From: Synura sp. LO234KE
Taxonomy: Eukaryota > Sar > Synurophyceae > Synurales > Mallomonadaceae
Assembly (NCBI GenBank): GCA_015143735.1
Contig: VKHC01000527.1
Location: forward strand, 1 to 11,324
Reading direction: 5' to 3'
DNA: 11,324 bases
The notes under the pieces are model-generated. The model saw only the letters and a list, made by a program, of their open reading frames with translations. It ran no database searches and was not told where the DNA came from. Positions 1-9,100 of the stretch are shown here, one piece after another (position 1 is the first letter of the stretch; the number at the start of each line of letters is the position of its first letter). Made by a program: the position numbers and the translations under genes.

Positions 1-515
1 CTGAGGAAAGATCAGATGAGGCCGGAGCAATAATAGACGCTTTCAACTATACGAAAAGTAAATATTCCATATTTCTATTTTATCTAATATCACTCATGCT
101 ACGAATTCAATGACATAATTATTTACGAATCTGTGTTTGTTTGTATTTAGCTGATGCACAGCTATGGATCGAAACGGAAGGAGCAGTCGAGTACTTACAA
201 TCGTACATAGTGCGGAATTCATTGTTCCCACCCAAGGTCTCCATTGATATGAAACCGACCGCTCAAGATGTTCAGACCAGAGAGGTACCGTTTGAAACGT
301 CTCTCGCTGACAAGATTATCGAAAAGTACAATGAACTAATCAAATCCTTTGAGTCCAAATATACTGGAGATTCTTCGTTATTAACATCAAGTTTGCCATC
401 ACGCACAGACCAGACCAATAGCTTGACCGATGAAGATGGTGTTGAAGATGAAGAAGATGAAGAAGATGCGGAGGAGGGGGATGAAGATGATTGTAGTGGG
501 GAAGAGAGCGCTTGA
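1..515 (+). CDS. 3' end of an unidentified gene with a highly acidic C-terminal tail (partial)
   Basis: Two exons are visible: 1-57 (read from base 3) and 151-515, separated by a 93-nt intron with a GT donor at 58 and a TTTAG acceptor at 149-150. Codon phase is kept across the junction (one base plus two). The visible product is about 140 residues ending at TGA 513-515. The first part is an ordinary mixed helical-looking sequence with EERSDEAGAIIDAFNYTK in exon one and ADKIIEKYNELIKSFESKY in exon two. A Ser/Thr-rich linker follows, and the last 30 or so residues are nearly all Glu and Asp. Such tails are common in nuclear, chaperone and trafficking proteins, so they do not identify the family. 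There is no ER-retention signal or membrane segment. The gene is tail-to-tail with the minus-strand gene downstream. I do not recognise it; the start lies outside the window. Confidence 0.75.
451..505 (+). repeat. GAA/GAT-rich low-complexity tract coding the acidic tail
   Basis: This purine-rich run of GAA, GAT, GAG and GCG codons lies inside the terminal exon and encodes the Glu/Asp tail. It is imperfect rather than a pure microsatellite, so it probably reflects protein composition as well as slippage. Confidence 0.6.
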
Positions 516-769
516 ATGTTTTTACGTCGTTATCTGATTGCTCAATCCATTGCATATTGTTCTTTTTTGGTAGTTTTTCTTATATTGAAACTAAAACTGT
601 TTATCATAGGCTCTCCTCTATTGCGATTTCTAATTAATTTAAGTGTGCTAAGTTTAGAATACATCATTCCGCGGGCTCCTTTCAAGAACTTTGTAGTCGT
701 GTGGTGGCCTTCTAGGAGAGGGACAAAATCAGGTACCGAAATTTACACAACGACAATGGGCCTAAAGAA

Positions 770-775
770 AATAAA
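770..775 (+). terminator. Candidate polyadenylation signal AATAAA for the acidic-tail gene
   Basis: A canonical AATAAA hexamer lies about 255 nt after the stop codon of the upstream plus-strand gene, at the expected strand and distance. A chance hexamer in AT-rich DNA is quite possible, and the candidate small gene beginning at 781 would have to start right after it. Confidence 0.35.
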
Positions 776-780
776 TTTAG

Positions 781-1110
781 ATGCCGGTCTTGGCTAACTG
801 TAGAAATAACTGTAAAAGGATAGTTGTTCCTGTTAACTTTACTCCACCACGAAGGGGCATCGCACCACATCGAGACAATATGTGGAAAAAAGGTGAGTTA
901 GTTCCTCGTTTTTATCATTTAAGAAATGCATTGGCGTACAGCATTGATTCAGCAACAGTTTACTCGAACTTTGAGAGTCTGTAGAACAAAAACATTCTTT
1001 TCGATTAGGATTGAGTTGGCTGGTTTTCAGAATTATCTTCTGGCCTTCGGCAAGAATTACCCGAGAATTTCTCTCCCTTTGACGACTGGTGCTATCCGGG
1101 TCAGGTTTAA
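781..1110 (+). CDS. Weak candidate small two-exon gene, 63 residues
   Basis: An ATG at 781 opens a frame to a strong GTGAGT donor at 893. Joining it to the TTTTCAG acceptor at 1029-1030 keeps the phase (one base plus two) and continues from 1031 to a TAA at 1108-1110, giving a 63-residue product. It is basic in its first half, with a PPRR motif, and ends with aromatic and acidic residues (SPFDDW near the C-terminus). No domain, signal peptide or membrane segment is evident. It might instead be the 3' end of a longer gene or ordinary 3' UTR. The minus strand here also carries a hydrophilic open frame. The main support is the matched donor, acceptor and phase, which is thin. Confidence 0.2.
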
Positions 1111-1489
1111 ATTTTTTCTGGAAACTCTTAAGGTAATCAGTGTTATCTGTTCTTTTGAAGACTATGATAAACATAATGCAGAGACCTTTAGGCGCCGAAT
1201 CTACGGCAAAATTACTAAGAAGTTACGTAGTCTAAGACTAAAATATGGTTTGGGAGAAGACGTTTTGAAAATATGAGGGGAAAAGTCGTGTTTCTTATTT
1301 AAAAGGTGGTTCAATTCTTTCTGCCTGCTTTATTACTTTTGGAAACATTATGATGAGGGTGTATATTAATATTTGTCAGGGTAAGTACGATATCTCTTAA
1401 GTCCTGGTGGCGAAACAATCTTATTTGGCTTATTCCTTCTGAAGCTCCCACGGGGCTGTTTCAGAGCTAGAGGTGAAGAAGTATACTTG

Positions 1490-1505
1490 ACCTGCTCACC
1501 TGCTC
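1490..1505. repeat. Tandem duplication of ACCTGCTC
   Basis: Two perfect adjacent copies of the 8-mer ACCTGCTC lie in the intergenic region. This is too short to be called a mobile-element signature; simple slippage could produce it. Confidence 0.6.
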
Positions 1506-1737
1506 TCATTACGACTCAATCGAACATATGTCAAGGTAGTGTTTGACGTCCTAATCCTCGCTCCCCACTGATGAGCACGTGTGTACGCCCCACCTTGCTG
1601 ACTACTTAAACCCTGAGCGCTTACTAATGATGGCGGGGTGAAGGGGCTTGAGGCCACTAATACGTACACAGCTTGTCCCTAGTGGTAGTTCAGTAATCAA
1701 ATTTGCAGCATGTCATAGACTCACCAAAGTGGAAATA

Positions 1738-1743
1738 TTTAAT
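1738..1743 (-). terminator. Candidate polyadenylation signal ATTAAA for the minus-strand gene
   Basis: The minus strand reads ATTAAA, the commonest variant of the polyadenylation hexamer, about 90 nt after the TAA stop of the 929-residue gene. Position and strand fit, but one hexamer is weak evidence. Confidence 0.4.
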
Positions 1744-1833
1744 CGAATATAGATGAGCTCAAGGACGACTTAAATATTTGAATTTGATTCGACTTCCCTC
1801 TCTCCCACGTAGTTCAGACTAATATTACAAGGT

Positions 1834-4800
1834 TTAAATCAACTTCTCCGTGAAGGTAATGCAAATAGTACCATTATTTCTCATTTTCCCCTCCCCAGTT
1901 GCTGCTTTCTCATCAAGATCGCGTGATTTTGAAGATTCCGTCATGTCGGAAGTATGTAGTTTTATTTGAAAACCACAAGAATTGCACGTCTTCTGAATTA
2001 AATCGTCGTCATCCGGTTCGTCTTCCCGACCTGCTTTCCTGTTTAGGAGTTTTCGCTGTTTGATTTTTCTGGAATTCATCGGTATCGTCGATAATACCTG
2101 CTGCTTCCCTTTTACTGAGTCAATATTCTTCAAGCTTTCTGCTTGCTTATTGTAAGTGTCGGCTAAAAATACCAAAGCCAGAACTACTCGTCTACTGTAA
2201 AGCGACTTGGCAGTTGCGATGGAAACATCTGAGAGAAGAAAAACGTTGTTAGCCACGTCACAACTGGGAAGTCGAAGCAAGCGCTTTTGTTTTGAAAGTT
2301 TCCTATACTTTTTCTGTTAGTGCAGTAACTCCATTTTATAGATTCCCAAACCTGGATATGTGGAAGTGACCCGAGCTTGTGGAATGATGTCCAACGGCCT
2401 GAGAGATATAGCACATACATTAATAAAGAAAAAAGTAACATGACATTCATGAGTACAAATTTGGAGCATTGTTCATGTTGGCGGATGACTTGATCAGACT
2501 CGTTAAGTCGATTATTCAGACTGAGAAGGTATTATAGCCTCAAGATTAGAATCATTTTTACCTCAGAATCGTTGTAGCGGGCGGAGTATTCATATGCTTT
2601 CTTAGCAGCCCGTGAATATAGACTAGTGGAAGGAGGGACATGGTCTTATTTCTGCCACGTAAACCTTGCATCCCGAGGGATGCTGCATCATGGAAGAAGC
2701 CCGTCGAAGACGTGTCAATATAGGACGTGCGTGGTAGCATATCAAATGCGTCACCGCCTTTCAAAGCCGTACACATGCCCTCTTCCTTAATTTCAGTATT
2801 CACGTTCTTCAGACCCTTCTTGTTTGAAATAGCAATCAAGGAATCATTTTCCGATGCATTTTCTCTCTCACTTAGATTCCCATCCATTGCCTCCTCGCCA
2901 TCTTGGGCAGTTAAGTGGTACTCCTCTGTTTCTATCTGAACATCGTCCATCGCGCTTTCAACGACGCGGTAGTTTGACTCTATCACGCCTGTGCAAGCAA
3001 GATCTGAATTTTCCTCATTCATTTCAATTTCTATCACATCAATCGACTCATTGCCGCCACCATATATTCTCAGCCAACGGTCGTGTTCATCAGAATTCTC
3101 AACCACGCCTATTTGGTTCTGATCCACCAATCGTGCGGTCTCACCGATTCCTATGTCTTTCTTACACCTCTCATTCTCCTCCAGAGGGCTTTCTTCGTAT
3201 AACTGCCCTGCACTATCCAATGCAACGTCAAAGTCCCCTGTCCTTCCATCCACACGTAGCAGCCCAGCGATGGATGAAGAAAAAGCCCTGTCTTCCGCCT
3301 CACGGCTTTGTCGCACGGCAATAACTTGACTCTCGTGCTCTAACTCGCTATCTCGCCATTTGCTGTAGTAGCCACGTCTTCCTATAACGAGAAGAGGGAA
3401 ATCCGGGTCCAGTAGTGCCTCCGGTCTCTATTACAGGAATTGTTTTCATATTCATGACATATTATTGACGAATAAAAAGCAATGATGAGGAGGAGGAGGC
3501 ATCACTATTCCGCTACTTCTCCATAACTTACCTGAGGTAGTCGAATTTCCGTGGGATATTTTGACAAATATAATATATTTTCGACATCTGCTGTGCCTTT
3601 AAATGCGTTGTCTTTTACACCTTTGAGATCATTTTTGTTATTCGGTTCAATTGAGGCCAGTGAGGAGCGCCGCGAAGAGTGTGCCTGTGGGAGCAATGTA
3701 GATTCGGGAAGGTAGAATCTTCTTTCCTCGTCCTCATCTTGTTCGTACTTCTTTTCCCCTCTAGAATCTGCTACTTTTCTACTTTTTTTCACATCGCACT
3801 GGTTTTGCTCTGGAGAAATAGGGAAATGAACCAATAATATGGACGTATTGCATACAATCGCATGTAATCAGGCAAACAATTGATCGATATATAGAAGGAC
3901 GGTAAAATACAAGTGGCAGTGAAGAGGACAAGCGCTTAATAAAAAGTTCCTTTTGCGCTCTCTAATAAGTCGGTAAAGTACTATTCCTCCCCTCCCTCCT
4001 TTCAGCTTCCTATCTCTTTCCCTACCGGATGAGGTTAGAATAACGTCAGGTGCGGCACCACCATCTGTAGTGCGTCGCCGTTTGGACGGTGTCTTCATTG
4101 TGACACTGTTGCTTGAAGAAGGACGCGTTACCTGAGATATCCTGGCCAAGACCTGAGACACCGCCTTCTTACATTCACTTGTTTTTAGTTCGGAAACGCT
4201 GTTTTTCGTGAAAGTCGGAGCGGAAGGTGGACGCATGTCGTCGACGGCTACTGCCTTCACCGACATGGTTGCTAGATCACAACTAAAATTCTCGACATCA
4301 ACATCTGACATATCCACAACACATTCAACAATTTCTGTACAGAGAATACACGAATAAATTGAATTTCGCCCAAAATACAGTTACTGTACCTTCCATGTTG
4401 CTCGAGCTATCTTCCAAAGCAGTCTGTATACGCTGTTGCAAAGCATTTTCAGAAGTTCTGTTTCCCAAACTCTGCTTTGAACATGGCAATAGAGGGTTGC
4501 TGCTACAGGTCTGTGCTCGAAATGTAAATGGTCTTAGGAAACAGATGAGAAGGTTAGTATCAGTTGAATATCGTTTTGTTCCCATAATTACATCATATTC
4601 GATCACTCACCGAATATACTTGAGATAAGGTCGTAAAGAATGAGAGGCGCGTGTTGTTTTTTCGGAAGTGCAAACCAATTGATTGTCATATTGACTCGTT
4701 TTTTTGTTTGCAATATCGCTGCAGTCCCCTCCAACCATTTGAAACGAGGACTTCGATGACTCTGATGGGATTTCTTCAGTTAATAGAAAATACTTTTCAT

Positions 4801-5540
4801 CTCTATACAGAATACGAAGTTAAGAAAAAAATAGATGATATCTGCGAGAGAGTGAAAACGGTATTACTTCAAATCGAAAATTACAGAGAGGTCGCGCCAG
4901 CTAAATAGCATTTTCCTTAGCGCCTCTTCAATACTTTTTAAAGGAGAAGAATGGATAGCAGAAATTAAATAGCTGTCAAGATCGTCAAGATGAGAAATCT
5001 TGTTTGTTATCATTGAGGATCTTTCCGCTGCGAAATTGTGAAATATAATGACAGTTAAAAATATTACAAAGACTCAAACAAATACTTAACTATTTTGGTT
5101 TGATAGTGGCAGAATATGACTTGATATATCTTCTTTTGATTTTTCAGCGGGTTCAATCAACTTCTTTGCCTTATTTGGCGCATTATTGTCTGCTATAATG
5201 CTTTTGCTTATCTTTCAGGGAACTCTAAGCGATGTTCATTATAGAGCGTTGATCAACTTACCTTGTCTGCTTCAGCTTTCAAGAATTTGATCTGGGCACT
5301 AATAATTTCATTGCGCAAGTGCAAGCTCAATCCCAGCTCATTGATACTATTCTCACTTTGTTCAACCGAGGGATCGATACCAGTGGTACGGAGTGAAGCC
5401 AAAGTTAAATCACAGTAATGCTGTGAGAAAGGATTTTTCCAGTGCTTTCTAGAGTTTACATCTTTCTCAATATCAATCAAAGTTGTCATAACTCCTATAC
5501 TTCGTTGCTGCCCAACTGCTTTCACTTCGATAGATTGCAT
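1834..5540 (-). CDS. Unidentified 929-residue, largely disordered, probably nuclear protein; ten exons
   Basis: I assembled ten minus-strand exons: 5540-5262, 5211-5091, 5027-4868, 4802-4611, 4532-4390, 4334-4026, 3809-3532, 3427-2562, 2398-2352 and 2228-1834. All junctions have GT donors and AG acceptors and all phases match. The coding length is 2790 nt, exactly 929 codons plus TAA. The exons at 5211-5091 and 4802-4611 have no ATG-initiated frame and were found only by splicing.

The N-terminal 93 residues contain a helical Leu/Ile-rich stretch (INELGLSLHLRNEIISAQIK). A basic, possible nuclear-localisation patch KRRR lies at about residues 383-386. The exon at 3427-2562 encodes an acidic, low-complexity middle. 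The last part has a short hydrophobic helix (RRVVLALVFLADTYNK, about 811-826), a basic stretch, and a single CNSC at 880-883. There is no signal peptide or convincing membrane helix.

I do not recognise the family. The ATG at 5540 is chosen because it begins the first supported exon, but the frame stays open upstream, so the true start could differ. The gene faces the FIP200 homologue head-to-head. Confidence 0.7.
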
Positions 5541-5576
5541 TACTAGTACTACAACTACAAATTGTAACTTGAAATT

Positions 5577-5588
5577 GTCATATATGAC
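5577..5588. promoter_or_regulatory. Perfect 12-bp palindrome in the divergent promoter region
   Basis: GTCATATATGAC is its own reverse complement. Such a dyad suits a dimeric DNA-binding protein, but AT-rich palindromes also arise by chance, and no known factor is assigned. Confidence 0.35.
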
Positions 5589-5648
5589 TGACAGTATGTT
5601 TGAAATATCTCAGAAAAACCTGTTTCATTTCTTTATCATAAAAGTTGA

Positions 5649-5729
5649 TTAGCAAATTGGTATCAAACAAGAAGTCCAAAATTTGATTTTCGTTTATAAT
5701 AACGAAATACATTTGTTTGTTAGCAAATT
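5649..5729. repeat. Direct repeat TTAGCAAATT, two copies 71 bp apart
   Basis: Perfect 10-bp copies lie at 5649-5658 and 5720-5729 in the gap between the two divergent genes. The second copy ends 15 bp before the plus-strand ATG, so it may sit in the 5' UTR. They could be paired protein sites; chance in AT-rich DNA cannot be excluded. Confidence 0.45.
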
Positions 5730-5744
5730 AATCAAGAAAGCGTG

Positions 5745-6190
5745 ATGCAAGGATGCTCAATTGTGATCAAATGTGCTGACAACGGAAAATGTTATTCGAT
5801 TACTTACGACGATGACGCAATAAGGTCCGTCTACAAAATTTATTCAGGAAATAACTTATAGAAGCTATTTACTTCAGCTTCGGTGCTTTTAAGGAGAAAA
5901 TCAGGGCGGCGATGGACATTCCTATCGCCGAACAAATTATTCTACTAGGAGGACGAGGACATCCATTTAAAGGGTTATCGGAAAAACATGTGTGTTATTC
6001 ACATGCCAATGAATGCAATATAAATAATCTGCGCTTTTTAGTACTCTCCAGCGGTCATTCAAGAGCAGGAAATATTTGTGTTTAGCCAGAAAAACATTCT
6101 TAGGATGCCACCGCCTAACATAATCGAGCCGGAAAAGCAAGAGATATACAGCGTTGAACATTACTTTTCTCCAAATAGTAATGGCTACCG
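5745..6190 (+). other. Exons for the ubiquitin-like N-terminal domain of the FIP200 homologue
   Basis: Exons 1 to 3 encode a beta-grasp-like start: a strand (CSIVIKCADNGKCYSITY), a helix beginning FGAFKEKIRAAM, then IILLGG, then EIFVF. This matches the order in human FIP200 (strand, hairpin, helix, VLVVNGG, IFLF). The junction between exons 2 and 3 is unresolved. The donor at 5990 gives a 79-nt intron. The donor at 6041 keeps VCYSHA, which resembles human RRVCTYSA, but leaves a 28-nt intron. Confidence 0.7.
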
Positions 6191-9100
6191 GTAATTCTTA
6201 TCTTTGGGCACGTTTTACACACCTTAAACAACTTTGAAATAGGATACGCAGCAACATTCTGCAGGATTCTAGGAATTTTGTAGCAGAAGCAGAACAGAAT
6301 TTTCAGCAGCAAACGGTATCTTTAATTTTATGCCCTTCTTTAATCACATGAAAATCACTGACGTATTTTTTTCGAATTATGCGTGACTTTGTTGTCATTT
6401 TTGCATTCTGTTGTCTCTCCCGTCACTGCCCTCACTCTCAGGTCCTCGTGGAAGCATTAGCTGCAGCTTACAGCAACATCAAAGAACAATTTCGAATCGA
6501 TAGCAAAACATTTAAAGCTGATGAGGTATTTCGTGGCCATACTCTCATGTCTCGATGGCGACTATACCGTTTTCTTTTCCTTTTGTTGATGGTTCTCATG
6601 ATCTGTCCGATCATCATACATTCACAGAGCTACCTCAGTGAACAATTAGGGAAATATCAGTTCTTGCTACAAGAATTCGATGATAAAATCGAAGCTCTGA
6701 AACACGTGCCTCTCCATCCGGCCCTCACCAAGCACTTCTTCCAGAACCAGCCCACGATTATAAGCAGTGATATTCCCATGCCAGAGAGTGGCAGCGCGAT
6801 GGACAGTATCAAAAACAATCCCTCTGCTACAGAAAATAACAATATCGGAATGGATGAGGTTAATATCCAGCAGTCCGGAGCCTCTAACTCGTCACCATCG
6901 ATGTTAGACCCAAACTCGAGTGCAGAACTTGTAGGGGCGCCCCACCCTAGCGGAAGGTACCGATAGCTCCCCCCACCCCTTGCCTTATTGTACTATATAG
7001 ATACACTTGCAATTGGCGTAGCGAATGTGGGACATTTCTATGTCCACAATTGTTTGGTGAAGGCTTTACAATTGGTGACTCATACTCATTTGTGATATCC
7101 CCAGGACTCTGCAAGACGTGTTACCGGTGGAGGAGGAGCGGCAGTGGAAAGAGCAGTGCTCCGCCGCTCACGCTAACGTACGCTTGCTTGCTCTTCGCCT
7201 TCACTACGCCTTCCCCGTCGTCCACGATTCCTCTGCCGTCCCCACTCGCTCCCCTCACCACTTCCATGGCCTGCTCTCAGATAACGGCTAGTCTGGAGAA
7301 AATGCGTGGAACGTTCCGCTCGGTGAGTGTACACTCCCCTCTGCCTATGCATATTGGCGTAACCGCAGTTCAACTGCACTCTCTCCCTGTCTCTCCAATA
7401 CCTGCACACTCCATCTACCACTTCCACTGGACGGGAACACGTCAGTTGTGCGATTGTATGCAAGCGCTCGAGCGGGACTGTCCTGAAGTAGAGGCCGTTC
7501 GTGCACTGGTCGGAGATCTCAACTCGTCTGAGCCCGTGGCGAGTGACGAGTCTGCACCGGTGGGGGACGGTTCAAGTACACCGAGGGCACTAGTGCTGCT
7601 GCAAATGTCGAGGCAGTGTCTTCTCGCGGCGGTGGAGATATTAGAGGCTCAGGTAAAGTAGTTATATTCCTCGGATTTGACGAACCCTCATACCATATCC
7701 TTTCCTGGTTATGTCCCTGATGCACGGTCGGAGCAGGGGCGAGGGATGCCCGAAGGCGACCCTTCTGCTGAGGAGCTGGAGCCCGGTTTGGATGAAGTGA
7801 GCACTCCACTCACTGCCACGCAACATCTTGATCCCTCCCTTCTTAGATCCTAACTGCTCTGTATCTCTGGTGTCTGTTTGATGCACACAATCCGCTGTTA
7901 GGAGATGATGAACATTGCGCTGACCCGTTTGAATCGGCTCGCACAGATCAAGAATCAGCTCATCGCCCAACGCGTGGAGACCGAGAAGTAAGAGATTCGA
8001 CAGCATAAGTCTTTGCATTTCCTCTTCCTCGCCCTTAGCATCTTAGATAGCCCGAACTGATGTCTGAGTCTCCATTATATGACAGAGCCATGACATGAGT
8101 ATATGGTATAGCGTCCTTATCCTCAATCTAGTCGACGAGTCAGCATTAAACCTTGAAATTGTAACGGAATTGTATGAGTCGTTGATTACAATCACTACGG
8201 GGTTCGCTCATCCACTGCCCTATAAACTCCATGAAAGAACCCGAAATAGGGGATGAGTTCAGAGTACTGATGAGATGCAAAGGCGATCGCCTGGTCTCTT
8301 AAAAGAGAAAAGAGACTTCATGTACAAAACCCCGCATGGTGTTACCTGTCTCCCCTTATTTTGTGTGTAACTAAAGATTATGGGGTACAATCCCATATAC
8401 ATGTGTAACAATTTTGACCTTGTAATCTGTACGTTGGCGTTGTATTTTTAACAGTATTTTGCGGCACCAGTTATCTCTCATCGCTAGACTGCAGGCCAGC
8501 ACACAACCGAAGCTTCGAGCAGGTAAAGTTACCGCGATGTGACGCCGGCTTGTTGTACACACTCACATTGTCTGCTCGTACCGCTCTGTATGTGCCTCGT
8601 TTTTTTTAGAGTTGAAGTTCTTCAACGGCTGGAAACGTGGGAACAGTGCGTACTTCAACCACCTTGAGATCATATGCAATTTGAAACAGGTAAGCAGCCT
8701 CAGCCTAGAGGAAGAGTGGGGATTATGTGCTTAACTGTACCAATGCACTTGTGGCAATCGACTTCAAGGTCGCCACTTGATAACGCTGCAGCTTCATCAT
8801 TGCCTACACTAAATATGCGCTGCTAGTTAGTTTGCTCTTTTGGTTCTTAGGTTCACAACTGTCATCATCTCGCGCGGCTATATTTTTTTGAAGTTTACTG
8901 TTTATCAACACTCTGCCAATGTCATTCCACCTCGTTGGCATTTATACCGCTTTATGTACATGTAATTGTACTTCTTTTCATTTAGTACCACGGTACTCGT
9001 CGTATATTTCTTGAGAGGTAGTTTTTTTCGATTCGGTAAATTAACAATTCAATTCAAATTAAACTGCGACTGTTCGGTCTTCTGTCCACCCGCCCTGTGG

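Larger units (their letters stand above)
516..1833. other. Convergent intergenic region, no confident gene
   Basis: This 1.3-kb stretch separates the stop codon of the plus-strand acidic-tail gene from the stop codon of the minus-strand gene, and must hold both 3' untranslated regions. Several open frames of 60-116 codons occur on both strands, including plus 926-1276 and minus 839-1174. They overlap each other and none shows a recognisable domain, so I do not call them. The only one with supporting splice signals is described separately (781-1110). The part from about 1440 to 1720 is somewhat richer in G and C than its surroundings. It shows no terminal repeats, no long ORF and no clear fold, only an 8-bp tandem duplication at 1490-1505. 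Confidence 0.5.
5541..5744. promoter_or_regulatory. Probable shared bidirectional promoter between two divergent genes
   Basis: Only 204 bp separate the start codons of the minus-strand 929-residue gene and the plus-strand FIP200 homologue, so both 5' UTRs and core promoters must fit here or overlap the genes, unless trans-splicing or distant 5' exons are used. The segment is AT-rich. It contains a perfect 12-bp palindrome GTCATATATGAC at 5577-5588 and two copies of TTAGCAAATT at 5649-5658 and 5720-5729, about seven helical turns apart. I see no clearly placed TATA box for either direction. The promoter role is inferred from layout; the motifs are seen directly. Confidence 0.5.

Noticed and set aside
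839-1276. Overlapping open frames on both strands (minus 839-1174, plus 926-1276)
   Set aside because: They overlap in opposite directions, show no recognisable domains and lack consistent splice or polyA context.
1568-1575. CTGATGAG, like a hammerhead ribozyme core
   Set aside because: No following GAAA core with a closing stem II and no stem III; the bare 8-mer occurs by chance.
1440-1720. Possible retrotransposon or miniature-element remnant in the GC-richer intergenic part
   Set aside because: No terminal inverted or long direct repeats, no target-site duplication and no coding trace can be seen; only a genome-wide copy search could revive it.
2854-3324. Plus-strand 156-residue frame rich in His, Pro and Ser
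   Set aside because: It is the antisense shadow of the large acidic exon 3427-2562; no splice signals or domain support it.
5140-5260. Plus-strand hydrophobic frame beginning FFALFGALLSAIMLLLIF after a TTTTTCAG acceptor
   Set aside because: It is antisense to the minus-strand exon 5211-5091 and has no upstream coding partner; the hydrophobic look is a shadow of Lys/Glu-rich coding on the other strand.
1834-5540. Assignment of the minus-strand gene to kleisins (condensin subunit H2 or H)
   Set aside because: The ALVFLADTYN segment resembles the LQLAN-type helix of condensin kleisins, and FLLTEEIP faintly resembles another piece, but the conserved N-terminal helix and the rest do not match. 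Too weak to name.
6379-6966. A 195-residue plus-strand frame that looks like a single-pass membrane protein
   Set aside because: The hydrophobic segment lies in the T-rich 3' part of an intron (6526-6627); the flanking parts are FIP200 exons with matching phases. Kept only as an intron-retention idea.
7662-8018. Minus-strand 118-residue frame
   Set aside because: It runs antisense across two FIP200 exons and their intron; no independent signals.
8267-8316. Second CTGATGAG followed by a GAAA near 8306-8309
   Set aside because: The intervening sequence does not form stem II next to the core, so a hammerhead fold is not possible as seen.
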